From IMG/VR virus record IMGVR_UViG_3300022744_000047, positions 1 through 43,349 of that record: a stretch of 43,349 bases of DNA; one strand, written 5' to 3'. The stretch's first letter is position 1. Each line of letters opens with the position of its first letter. The DNA comes from a virus. Shown in pieces: positions 24,241 through 32,292 of this stretch. A program made the position numbers and the translations under genes. Under the pieces are notes generated by a model. That model did no database searches. It was not told the DNA's origin and worked only from the letters and a program-made list of their open reading frames with translations.

Positions 24241-24765
24241 ATGGCAGCAGAACTCTTTCGCTCACGCGACCTGATCGTCTTTTCTAAGGGCGCAACGTTT
24301 ACCGTTGACGTTCCAGAGACGGTTGCGGTCCAGGGGTGGCAAGGTGGCCAGGGTTTTCAGTGGGCACCGCCTGTGGGTGACCAGATGCTGGCCACGGTTT
24401 CCGATGGCCTGTACGGTGGCTTTGCGCTCTGGGGCTCAGACGAATCCGCTGATCAGTTCGTTAGCTCGACTCGGAACCAACCGACGTACCGCTACGTGGT
24501 CTTGGGGGCGGGCGGGTGGCTCATCGCGACTTCGGGCTACGAGAAGTACACATATGCGTCGCGGGTTGGTCCTGGACCCTTGGTACCGCTAGTGTACACA
24601 GCTAGTGATCGGCTCGTGTTTTCGTTGCGTGGGTTATTCACCCGCGAAGACGAGTGGACGTTATCTGGAGATCCCCGGGCCCCTAACAGTTACTTCATTG
24701 GATTCGTGGCAATGCGGCCAACCGTAGAACGGAACAACTTTCTGACCATTCAGGTGAGTATCTAA
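24241..24765 (+). CDS. Virion-type beta protein, paralogue 1 of 3
   Basis: The product is 174 residues, beta-rich. It shares with the products of 25195-25710 and 25714-26277 the segments YGGFxLWGSxESADQ (here near residue 59), a central YEKYTYxSR and FSLRGLxTxxDExxxSGxPxAP near the end. The three are clearly paralogous over their whole length. Location between TerL and portal suggests a head, neck or tail structural component, but I cannot name it. An HNH endonuclease gene separates this copy from the second. Confidence 0.7.
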   Translation: MAAELFRSRDLIVFSKGATFTVDVPETVAVQGWQGGQGFQWAPPVGDQMLATVSDGLYGGFALWGSDESADQFVSSTRNQPTYRYVVLGAGGWLIATSGYEKYTYASRVGPGPLVPLVYTASDRLVFSLRGLFTREDEWTLSGDPRAPNSYFIGFVAMRPTVERNNFLTIQVSI

Positions 24766-24766
24766 A

Positions 24767-25195
24767 ATGGTGAAAGTTTGCTCCAGGTGCGGTTCGTCTA
24801 AGGCGCACAGTGAATTCGTACGAAGTACCGTGACTTCTAACGGTGTGGGTGCTCATTGCTTACTGTGCGAACGTGAGCGTGTTAGGGCACGTCGGGCTAA
24901 CCCTGAGGTTAGGCACAAAGAGCATGGCGCTGTCCCCCACCCTCATAGGCAAAGGTACTACGCGAAGATTGATGCCCTAAAGGGTGGTGCGTGTTGTGAC
25001 TGCGGGGGACGTTTCCCGCCTGACGCTATGGACTTTGATCATGTTCGTGGGACCAAAGTTGCTTCCATTGCTCAAATGCGTTCCAGGGCTTGGGAACACG
25101 TCCTAATTGAGTTAGCTAAATGCGAATTGGTCTGTGCTAACTGTCACCGCATCCGTACCTGGCAGCGTAAGCAGGCCACCAAGAGAGCTGCTTAA
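24767..25195 (+). CDS. HNH homing endonuclease
   Basis: The product is 142 residues. An N-terminal zinc-knuckle-like pair CSRC (5-8) and CLLC (31-34) is followed by a basic region and an HNH nuclease: CCDCGG (76-80), MDFDH with Asp91 and His92, and CELVCANCH with Asn125, Cys126 and His127. It lies precisely between paralogue 1 and paralogue 2, one base after the first stop and overlapping the second start by one base (TAATG). The codons are more AT-rich than those of its neighbours. This is a free-standing intergenic homing endonuclease that probably spread by cutting related genomes lacking it. Confidence 0.88.
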   Translation: MVKVCSRCGSSKAHSEFVRSTVTSNGVGAHCLLCERERVRARRANPEVRHKEHGAVPHPHRQRYYAKIDALKGGACCDCGGRFPPDAMDFDHVRGTKVASIAQMRSRAWEHVLIELAKCELVCANCHRIRTWQRKQATKRAA

Positions 25196-25710
25196 TGGAA
25201 ATCGCACGGAACAGAGACGTGATTGTGCTCGTGAAGGACCTGTCCTTCCCGGTCATGGTTGATGCTGCGATGGCTCAGGCGGGGTGGCCTGGGGGTCAGG
25301 CTGTCACGTGGTCCCCCACACCCGACGACAACTTCATGGTTACGTTCTCGGATGGGACGTACGGCGGTTTTCTGCTCTGGGGCTCCAATGAGTCCGCTGA
25401 TCAATACGTGTCCTACACAGGTAACCAACCCAAGTACCAGTTTGGGGTGGTGTGTACTGGAACGTGGCTCATCTCGACTATCGCCTACGAGAAGTACACG
25501 TTGCAGTCTCGTTTGGTGCCCCCTCTCGTGCCCAATGTCTACACGGTCGGCACCCGGCTTCGGTTCTCGCTCAGAGGGTTGTTTACCCCTCAGGATGAAT
25601 GGTCCATCTCGGGCGACCCGAGAGCCCCTAACGGCTTTCTCGTGGGGGCCATCATTCAAGCTCCCGATGCCTCGAACAACCAGTACCTCATGGTCCAGAC
25701 CGCGATTTGA
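25195..25710 (+). CDS. Virion-type beta protein, paralogue 2 of 3
   Basis: The product is 171 residues. It aligns along its length with the products encoded at 24241 and 25714, with conserved blocks WPGGQAVTW, YGGFLLWGSNESADQ, YEKYTLQSR and FSLRGLFTPQDEW. The start overlaps the stop of the HNH gene, so its upstream context has changed from the ancestral tandem. It differs from copies 1 and 3 most in the first 20 residues and near residue 80-90. The function is unknown; structural by context. Confidence 0.7.
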   Translation: MEIARNRDVIVLVKDLSFPVMVDAAMAQAGWPGGQAVTWSPTPDDNFMVTFSDGTYGGFLLWGSNESADQYVSYTGNQPKYQFGVVCTGTWLISTIAYEKYTLQSRLVPPLVPNVYTVGTRLRFSLRGLFTPQDEWSISGDPRAPNGFLVGAIIQAPDASNNQYLMVQTAI

Positions 25711-25713
25711 ACT

Positions 25714-26277
25714 ATGCCGTTCCCACCCCCACCAGGCTCCTTTGAGATAGACTTCCGTGGTCTCGACATCGTTCGAGGTCGGGATTGCGTGTTGTTCTCC
25801 AAGGGCGACACGCACGTGGTGACGGTAGACGCCGCCATGGTTCAAGGGGGTTGGCCTGGGGGTCAGGGTGTGCAGTGGGTTGACTCGACCCTGGCGGATC
25901 CGGTGGTGTCGTACTCCCAGGGCCTCTACGGTGGTTTTCTGCTTTGGGGATCGGATGAGTCGGCGGATCAGTTCGTCAGTTCGACCCGTTCACAACTCGT
26001 GTATCCGCAATCTGTGGTCATGATGGCGGGCAACGCGGTGATCTCCACGTCATCGTATGAGCGGTACACCTACGCTTCGCGGCTTGGGGGGCCTCTCGTT
26101 CCCTTGGTGTATGCGCCTAAAGACCCTCTGTTTTTCTCGCTCAGGGGTCTTTGGACCAAGGAAGACGAATTGACCCTTTCAGGCAACCCGAATGCTCCGG
26201 CCTTCTTCACAGGGTTCACGATTCAGGTTCCGTCGCCCGTTAACCAGTTCTACCTGGGGATTCAGGCCAGTTTGTGA
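25714..26277 (+). CDS. Virion-type beta protein, paralogue 3 of 3
   Basis: The product is 187 residues with a short Pro-rich leader (PFPPPPGSF) absent from the other two copies, followed by the shared domain (WPGGQGVQW, YGGFLLWGSDESADQ, YERYTYASR, FSLRGLWTKEDEL). It begins three bases after the stop of copy 2 and its stop TGA overlaps the next ATG. The extra leader suggests a modified role or position in the same structure. Confidence 0.7.
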   Translation: MPFPPPPGSFEIDFRGLDIVRGRDCVLFSKGDTHVVTVDAAMVQGGWPGGQGVQWVDSTLADPVVSYSQGLYGGFLLWGSDESADQFVSSTRSQLVYPQSVVMMAGNAVISTSSYERYTYASRLGGPLVPLVYAPKDPLFFSLRGLWTKEDELTLSGNPNAPAFFTGFTIQVPSPVNQFYLGIQASL

Positions 26278-26708
26278 TGAATCGCGCCCCCATGCAGATG
26301 ACCCCCGATGAGATCGTCGCGGAGATCGGGACGATCCATCAAGACTTGCAGGCCAAGTTGGCACGGGTCCAGGGGTTGGCCCAGGGGTTGTACCACCGTG
26401 TTCGACGCGAGCCCCCGGATGACAACACGACCGTCTACATCACCTATGCAAATGCTTGGATGCGCTTTGCGGGGATGGCCAACCAGGGTGTCACCCGCAC
26501 GGTGTCGGCATCCAAAGTGCTTCGGCGTTTGACGCCGGTTGCTGAGGTTGCTGCCACCCCCGAGCGCAAAAAGGCCCCAAAGCCCAAGGAAGACGCAGCG
26601 CCGATAGACGATTTGATTTCCATGTATGGGGCAGAACCCTCGGATCCTGCTGAGGCCGAGGACCCAACAAGCGAACCGTCTACGGACAGTTCCCCGAGTG
26701 AAGACTGA
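26277..26708 (+). CDS. Small protein preceding the portal
   Basis: The product is 143 residues from ATG 26277, whose A is the last base of the previous stop. The N-terminal half is a helical hairpin-like domain (IVAEIGTIHQDLQAKLARVQGL, then VYITYANAWMRFAGMANQGV). The C-terminal half is acidic, Pro-rich and disordered. The stop overlaps the start of the portal gene by one base. The family is not recognised. Helical small proteins before the portal can be neck or assembly factors, but this is unproven here. Confidence 0.65.
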   Translation: MNRAPMQMTPDEIVAEIGTIHQDLQAKLARVQGLAQGLYHRVRREPPDDNTTVYITYANAWMRFAGMANQGVTRTVSASKVLRRLTPVAEVAATPERKKAPKPKEDAAPIDDLISMYGAEPSDPAEAEDPTSEPSTDSSPSED

Positions 26709-28480
26709 TGGCCAAGACCTTTACGAACGTCAGAACGCGAGCTGCCACGATATCCGTTCCGGATTCGCGGGGTACTCGTCCCTATGTCTCCAAGGGGCCC
26801 ATCAGTTCGCTCACGGCTAAGGAAAAGGAAGCCCGCCGCATTCAGAAGACGGCTGACGGCAGCTTCAACACTTCGTTGGCTACGCAGGGCGCTTTCTTCT
26901 CACCGCAGCTCTCCACGGACTTCTTGGAGCTGCCCCAGTCGCTTCGTGAGAAGCGCGAGATTTACCGCCACTTCTACAATACGGATCCGATTGTCGGTCA
27001 ATCCATCGACCTGCACACGGAGCTGCCGCTCTCAAAGGTAAGGCTAGGAACTCCGAAGCCCGCGACGTTCCCGGAGGGCTTCAAGGATCAGCACGACTAC
27101 GCGAGTTACATCCTGTGGTTCTTCACCCAGATGTGCGATCGAATCAAGCTATTTCAACGGCTTGTTACGATGGTCCACCACTACTGGTTGGATGGTGGCG
27201 TGTTCGTGTTCGCTGAGGACTCCACGGTCGATGTTCCCGGGGAACTCGGTTACGATACTCAGACTCTTGGGGTCAAGTCTGTTCTTACAGAAGACGGCGA
27301 AACCAAGGAAGAACCTGAGGTTGGCCTGGTGGAGCGTCCTGATCGAGATCAGGAAGAACTGGCCTACTACCAGAAGCATTACGCTGGGTGGGATCGCCTC
27401 ATCATTTTGCCGATCGATCAGGTCAAGGTTACGACCTATTCGTTCACCGACAAGATGCGAATTGAGCTGATTCCGGCTGACCGGGATCGCGCTCTGATTG
27501 AGCAGGCCAAGGCCGGTGACCCGTTTTCCGAGGAGATGGTAAAGGAGATCCCGGAGGAAGTTCGGAACCACATTGAGCAGGGCAAGCTGATCCCTCTTGG
27601 TCTGGATCCCGATGAGGGTTCGTTCTGCTATTACATGGCGGGCCGTCGCGGGGCCGGTGAAGACCTGGGGCAGTCCATCCTGGACCGTGTGCTTCGGACG
27701 TTGATGTACCGGGAGAAGCTCCGCCAAGCGCAGACGCAGATTGCGTCTCGTGCCATGACCCCCAAGCGTATTGTTTGGGGTGACCGGATCTCTGAGATTG
27801 ACGTGATGGATCTGCGCGAGCAGGTCGATTTGGCGTTGGTTGATCCCGACTACTCTATCGTCACCAACTACGAAATTCACTGGGAGGAAATGGGCTCTCG
27901 GGACCGCTTGTTGGACTTGTCCAGTGAGTACGAAACTACGGACAAGTTGCTTTATGCGGGTCTTGGCGTAACAGAGAGCTTGCTTTCAGGCGAGGCACTG
28001 TACTCAGGGGATCGCCTTAAGCTTGAGGTCATCAACACCCGGTACCTGTTCCTTCGGGAGATGGTGCAGGAGTACGTCGAGCAGAACCTTTTCAAGCCGG
28101 TGGCACGTCGCAAGGGCTTTGTGGAGAAGAACGCTTGGGGTGGTGAGGTTGTGCTGTACCCCCGGCTGTCCTTCACCCGCCTTCCGTTGCGGGACTCGCA
28201 GGACACCTACGACGCTCTGTTTAACCTCTACAACAAGGGCTCGATCGATATTTCGATCATCCTGGAGATGTTCAACATTGACCCGGACGACACCCGGATC
28301 AAGCTGGAGCGCGACCTCTTCACGGTCAATGACGCCCTGTTCAACGAGGTTTTGCGAGGGATCTACAACTCGGTTGCCCAGAAGATCGTGGATGAGACCG
28401 ATGTAGCGAGTCGCATCACGAAGTCCCTCAAGCTGGAAGCAGTCGAACCCCCGGCTGAGCCCGAGGAAGGCCGCTTCTAG
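26708..28480 (+). CDS. Portal protein
   Basis: The product is 590 residues. The stretch REKREIYRHFYNTDPIVGQSIDLHTELPLSKVRL near 75-115 is typical of phage portal proteins, where a paired-helix core is linked to the clip and wing. The central part carries an acidic insertion (about 195-225), and the C-terminal region has FNIDPDDTRIKLERDLFTVN near 530. The portal is a dodecameric ring at one vertex through which TerL threads DNA. The length is in the usual range for large-headed phages. It is one base overlapped by the gene upstream and shortly followed by the 1014-residue gene. Confidence 0.82.
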   Translation: MAKTFTNVRTRAATISVPDSRGTRPYVSKGPISSLTAKEKEARRIQKTADGSFNTSLATQGAFFSPQLSTDFLELPQSLREKREIYRHFYNTDPIVGQSIDLHTELPLSKVRLGTPKPATFPEGFKDQHDYASYILWFFTQMCDRIKLFQRLVTMVHHYWLDGGVFVFAEDSTVDVPGELGYDTQTLGVKSVLTEDGETKEEPEVGLVERPDRDQEELAYYQKHYAGWDRLIILPIDQVKVTTYSFTDKMRIELIPADRDRALIEQAKAGDPFSEEMVKEIPEEVRNHIEQGKLIPLGLDPDEGSFCYYMAGRRGAGEDLGQSILDRVLRTLMYREKLRQAQTQIASRAMTPKRIVWGDRISEIDVMDLREQVDLALVDPDYSIVTNYEIHWEEMGSRDRLLDLSSEYETTDKLLYAGLGVTESLLSGEALYSGDRLKLEVINTRYLFLREMVQEYVEQNLFKPVARRKGFVEKNAWGGEVVLYPRLSFTRLPLRDSQDTYDALFNLYNKGSIDISIILEMFNIDPDDTRIKLERDLFTVNDALFNEVLRGIYNSVAQKIVDETDVASRITKSLKLEAVEPPAEPEEGRF

Positions 28481-28487
28481 TCTTTCG

Positions 28488-31400
28488 ATGTATCCGTTCC
28501 TACGGATGGATCGCGTTGGCACCAAAGATCACGTGGAGCGGGAAACCGACGAGGCGGAGCGCCTTGTTCGTCCCGCCCCGAAGGTCAAGCCCCCACGTCA
28601 CGACAAGCGTCGTGAGCGTATGGACGTGGAGGACGACCCTGATCTGGATATGACTGACAAGGATCTCTCAAAGAACTACAAGACCATCGGTGGCTCTGTG
28701 GCCCATCGGGTACTTGAGCGTTGGGCCAAAGCTAAGAGTCCGGCGGCTAAGAAGGTCAGGGTTCGTAAGAAGGAAACCGGCTGGGTAGGCTGGATCGGTC
28801 AAGATGCCCTGAAAAAGAGTCCGGGGGACTACGAGGTCGTTGAGGCTGAGGAAGACGAGGGGAAGGGGTCTGCTCCAGCAGAGGAAGCTAAGGGCGAGGG
28901 CGAAAAGCCAGCCGCCTCGAAGGGGGAGAAGCCCTCAGCGGAAACTGATGCGAAAGCGCAGGCGTCTTTGCGTGAGATGGCCAAGTCGGACGCTGAGTTC
29001 GCGGCCATCCTCAAGGACTTCACGAACCCGAAGTCTGACATGTTTGGGTGGGTCAAGGGTGATCCGGAGAAACCTGTTGCCCAGTTTCTGCGTGGGCGGA
29101 CACCTCCTAAGGGGATCAAGACGCTAGGGGACTTGCAACGGGTACTCCTGTTGAAGGCCCCCAAGACCAAAGCCCCTAAGAAGGCTCCGGAAGTAGCCCC
29201 TGAGGCTCCCAAGGCTGAGGCTCCCAAGGCTGAGGCTCCCAAGGCTGAGGCTCCCAAGGCTGAGGCCCCCAAGGCTGAGGCCCCCAAGGCTGAGGCTCCC
29301 AAGGCTGAGGCTCCCAAGGCTGAGGCTCCCAAGGCTAAGAAGACTCCCAAAGCTCCCAAAGTGGGGCCTGTTGACCCGGCCCTTGCAGTGGGTGCCTACG
29401 GGGACGCGGACGAAGAGAGTGTTGACGAAGAGGGTGTTGACGAGGACGAGGGGGACGCTGATAAACCAGTTTCCCTCGCAGGGGGTGCTGGGGTCCCGAC
29501 TCGCCCAGTTTCTAGGAGTGAGGTTCAGGCGGCACATCGTTTGATCGTCAACACTTTTCCGAGTGATGTGGCGGCAACCCTACTCCTAAATAAACCAGCC
29601 TTACATCCGGATGAGATCAATGCGTTAGTGTCTGATTACCATGTAGCGAGTGCTGTGCCCCTACCTTTGAGTAAGCTAGAGGGGTTCCGTGCTAACGCCG
29701 CTAAGTTCTACACTTTAGACCCAAATTCAGGGCCGGACCCTAAGGTGGTGCAGGACAAAGAGGGTGCGACGGTTTCGTTAGCGTCTTTGTCTCCGGAAGA
29801 TCGTGCCGTTGCGGTTCGTAAGCACCGCGTTCGGACGGTTGCTATGAGTCTTGCAGCGAAGGCCGCTCTTTCTCAAGGGCTTGTGCGCGAGGGGGCACCT
29901 AAGGAGTTGGCGGATAGCTTGTCCGGGTTTTTGTTGTCCGGTTCTGACGAATCGATGATGGACCGCCAAAAGCGAGCCTCTAAGGAAGCTGAGGCGTTGT
30001 TCTATCGTAGTCTTGAGCAGGAGCAGGTTAAGCCTCTGGCTGCTGGTGCTGTGGCAAGGCTTTTGACTGCCGTAGACGATCCGGCGGCGAAACGTGTGGC
30101 GGTCGGGTACTTCCAAGCTCGGGATTATCAAGAGGCCCGACAGCGGTTCTTGGACCACAAGTCGAAAGAGCACATTTCTGAGCACCAGGCCCCGGATGTC
30201 ATTGCGGCACGTCTGAGTAAGGCTTCTGATTTTCTACGTAAGCGTGCCGAGAGGTACCCCGAGGGGGTCAGTACGCAGGACACAGCGCTGACCTTTCAGA
30301 CCCGGGTGCTCAAGCACATCGCGGCATTGGTTCCGGATAAACTACCCCTCATTCAGGAGCTTCTGGATGAGGGGGACAACGCTTACTACGACAAGGCCGT
30401 AGCGAAGCACAAAAAAGCGGTCCGAGCCTACCAGATGCGTCGCGTTTTGGCTGAGAAAGAGGCTAAAAACGCTTACGACAAGTATTCGGAGGCGCTCAAG
30501 GCTGGCGGGGACCCGAACGTCGAGCCGCCGCTGGGTGCTGCCGAGCGTTTGGCTGCTGAGGGGGCGCTGGAGCCCGTTGAACCGAGGCGACCCCCTCGGT
30601 ATGACATCCAGCGTAAGAAGCCCGCCGACCTGAAAGAGTCGGCAACGCACCTTTGGGACGACTTCATGAGCCGGACGGCCAGCCAGCGGATAGCGGCTCG
30701 GTACCTGGCCACCCCTTTTTCTACTTATCCCGTTGCATGTGCGATGGGCCAGAACCGGCAAGCCGTCTATTGGGGTGTTGAACCTTACCCGAAAGGGCAA
30801 GGGCCGTCGTCCTACGTGGGTTGGGAACAACCGCAGGCGCGTGACCTTGGCGACAAGGACTTCACGCGAATCCTCAAAGCGGCACGTGTGTGGTTGAAGA
30901 CCCCGGTGCTTGCTACGAACATTGAGGGCATCGTTAGAGACACGCAGCTTCGGGCTGCGTTGGATCTCGCGATTGACACTGAGGGGTATGCCTCGGTGCT
31001 GCACCCGACTCTGTACAACAACTTGTTGGCTCGCCTTGCGGGTGAGCCCCAGGACGAGACGTTGCTGACGGTTACAGCGTTTGCCGAAGATGAAATTGAT
31101 CGGTCTACAACTGCGAGGATGACGATGCCAAAGGATACTGTTGAATTGAAGCAAGCTCAGGCGGACCACTTTCTGGCTCGCCTGGATCGTATGGCCTCCA
31201 CCGTGCAAGAGAAGCACGAACAGTGGGGCATGCCTCTCGCGACAGCCAAGGAGTTCGTGAACGGACTCGACAAGCTCGCGGACGAGTTCGAGAAGGCCGC
31301 CTACGGCGAGCAGTCGCTGACGATCCGTCAGGCGTCGATCGTCCTGGGCACGGAGAAGACCGCTGAAGTGATTCAGCGTGACTCGGACGAGAAGTACATG

Positions 31401-31532
31401 GACACGTTCTCGAATCCGCAGAAGCCGATTCAGACCGAAGCGGATGAGCCCTACATGGCTGCCTACAAGAGCGACGACTCTTCGGGTGTCCAGAACGGCT
31501 CGGCCGGGAATGGTCGCAAGCTCGCTCCTTGA
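28488..31532 (+). CDS. Large virion-region protein with Ala-Pro-Lys repeat
   Basis: The product is 1014 residues. Residues 1-110 are charged. Residues 130-230 mix Ala/Glu/Lys with a small ordered part. Residues about 239-283 are nine EAPKA units. An acidic linker follows, then a long helical region of about 340-720. RTASQRIAARYLA near 727-741 carries the recurring motif and precedes a distinct folded domain, VYWGVEPYPKGQGPSSYVGW. A helical C-terminal part ends in a disordered tail. Codons in the middle (about 29500-30400) use more TTA/CTA and look AT-richer than the flanks. ATG 28488 has no good ribosome binding site, so the start may lie downstream. The function is unknown; head-associated by position. 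Confidence 0.6.
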   Translation: MYPFLRMDRVGTKDHVERETDEAERLVRPAPKVKPPRHDKRRERMDVEDDPDLDMTDKDLSKNYKTIGGSVAHRVLERWAKAKSPAAKKVRVRKKETGWVGWIGQDALKKSPGDYEVVEAEEDEGKGSAPAEEAKGEGEKPAASKGEKPSAETDAKAQASLREMAKSDAEFAAILKDFTNPKSDMFGWVKGDPEKPVAQFLRGRTPPKGIKTLGDLQRVLLLKAPKTKAPKKAPEVAPEAPKAEAPKAEAPKAEAPKAEAPKAEAPKAEAPKAEAPKAEAPKAKKTPKAPKVGPVDPALAVGAYGDADEESVDEEGVDEDEGDADKPVSLAGGAGVPTRPVSRSEVQAAHRLIVNTFPSDVAATLLLNKPALHPDEINALVSDYHVASAVPLPLSKLEGFRANAAKFYTLDPNSGPDPKVVQDKEGATVSLASLSPEDRAVAVRKHRVRTVAMSLAAKAALSQGLVREGAPKELADSLSGFLLSGSDESMMDRQKRASKEAEALFYRSLEQEQVKPLAAGAVARLLTAVDDPAAKRVAVGYFQARDYQEARQRFLDHKSKEHISEHQAPDVIAARLSKASDFLRKRAERYPEGVSTQDTALTFQTRVLKHIAALVPDKLPLIQELLDEGDNAYYDKAVAKHKKAVRAYQMRRVLAEKEAKNAYDKYSEALKAGGDPNVEPPLGAAERLAAEGALEPVEPRRPPRYDIQRKKPADLKESATHLWDDFMSRTASQRIAARYLATPFSTYPVACAMGQNRQAVYWGVEPYPKGQGPSSYVGWEQPQARDLGDKDFTRILKAARVWLKTPVLATNIEGIVRDTQLRAALDLAIDTEGYASVLHPTLYNNLLARLAGEPQDETLLTVTAFAEDEIDRSTTARMTMPKDTVELKQAQADHFLARLDRMASTVQEKHEQWGMPLATAKEFVNGLDKLADEFEKAAYGEQSLTIRQASIVLGTEKTAEVIQRDSDEKYMDTFSNPQKPIQTEADEPYMAAYKSDDSSGVQNGSAGNGRKLAP
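29202..29336 (+). repeat. Nine tandem 15-bp units
   Basis: Nine contiguous copies of a 15-base unit (GAGGCTCCCAAGGCT with some GAGGCC variants) encode nine EAPKA pentapeptides inside the 1014-residue protein. The near-identity at the DNA level implies recent expansion by slippage or unequal recombination, and copy number is likely to vary between relatives. Confidence 0.95.
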
Positions 31533-31560
31533 ACTGCGACCGACCTGAGAGGGCTCATCT

Positions 31561-32292
31561 GTGATCGACTTTTGGAAACTCGTCAAAGACTTCAGTCAGG
31601 GTGACACCGTTCAGCGGTTCGCCCCTGGTTCTGGGGGCTTTTCGCTCTCGCCTTTCGTAGGTCGCGTAACAGCGGTCCACAAAGGGTTGGGGCAAGTCGA
31701 TGTCCAATGGCCGTACGGTAATGAGCGCATGAGTCCCGACGAAATCGTTCGGGTGAACCCTCAGGTTGCTGCGTGGCTCCCTCCAGAGTTCGATCAATCT
31801 TACGATAGCTACGACATTCAAAAGGCTCGTTCACGTCAGGCATCCGTGAACGGGCCTCTCTGGAAGGGACCTGAACTCCCCGCTGGCTTCTATAATGAAG
31901 TGGCCAAGGCGTGGAGCCGGGGTGCGAGTGAGGTTGGTGCTTACGATGCGGTGTGGCATCGGTTCGCTGCCCAAGGGGTTGCGGATGACAGCTTGCGGGG
32001 TGAAGTGGCCAAGTTCTATCAGGTCGCTTCACGGTTGGCGGATCTCCGGATCCAGCAACACGCGGTCAAGAGTGCTGCCTACTGGGTTGCCCAGAATCGG
32101 CAGTACCGTGTGACGCAAGCTGAGGTTCAGGGTCAGAAGCCGTGTTGTCCGAAGTGCGGCACCACGATGCGTCGGACCACCTACAAGATGGACAAGGGCG
32201 CAAGGGTGCGTCTGTTCGCTTGTCCTAAGGATCTGTTCCTGATCAAGACAGATGCGATTCTAGGTCCTCAAGGCGAGCCGGTGGGTTGGTAA
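31561..32292 (+). CDS. Protein with SH3-like N-terminus and C-terminal zinc ribbon
   Basis: The product is 243 residues from a GTG start, with GAGAGG upstream. The N-terminus (GDTVQRF, FVGRVTAVHKGLGQVDVQWPYG, then DEIVRVNP) looks like a small beta-barrel. The middle is helical. The C-terminus carries CCPKCG and, 22 residues later, a CPKD, suggesting a zinc ribbon that may be incomplete. It lies between the 1014-residue protein and the prohead protease and ends directly before the protease ATG. Role unknown; head assembly is likely from context. Confidence 0.65.
   Translation: MIDFWKLVKDFSQGDTVQRFAPGSGGFSLSPFVGRVTAVHKGLGQVDVQWPYGNERMSPDEIVRVNPQVAAWLPPEFDQSYDSYDIQKARSRQASVNGPLWKGPELPAGFYNEVAKAWSRGASEVGAYDAVWHRFAAQGVADDSLRGEVAKFYQVASRLADLRIQQHAVKSAAYWVAQNRQYRVTQAEVQGQKPCCPKCGTTMRRTTYKMDKGARVRLFACPKDLFLIKTDAILGPQGEPVGW

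Noticed and set aside
28829-29359. Minus-strand frame with an Ala-Ser-Ala-Leu-Gly repeat
   Set aside because: It is only the antisense reading of the EAPKA repeat.
30342-31586. Minus-strand open frame of 414 codons
   Set aside because: It is antisense to the 1014-residue protein gene and produces an Arg/Leu-rich product with no motif.
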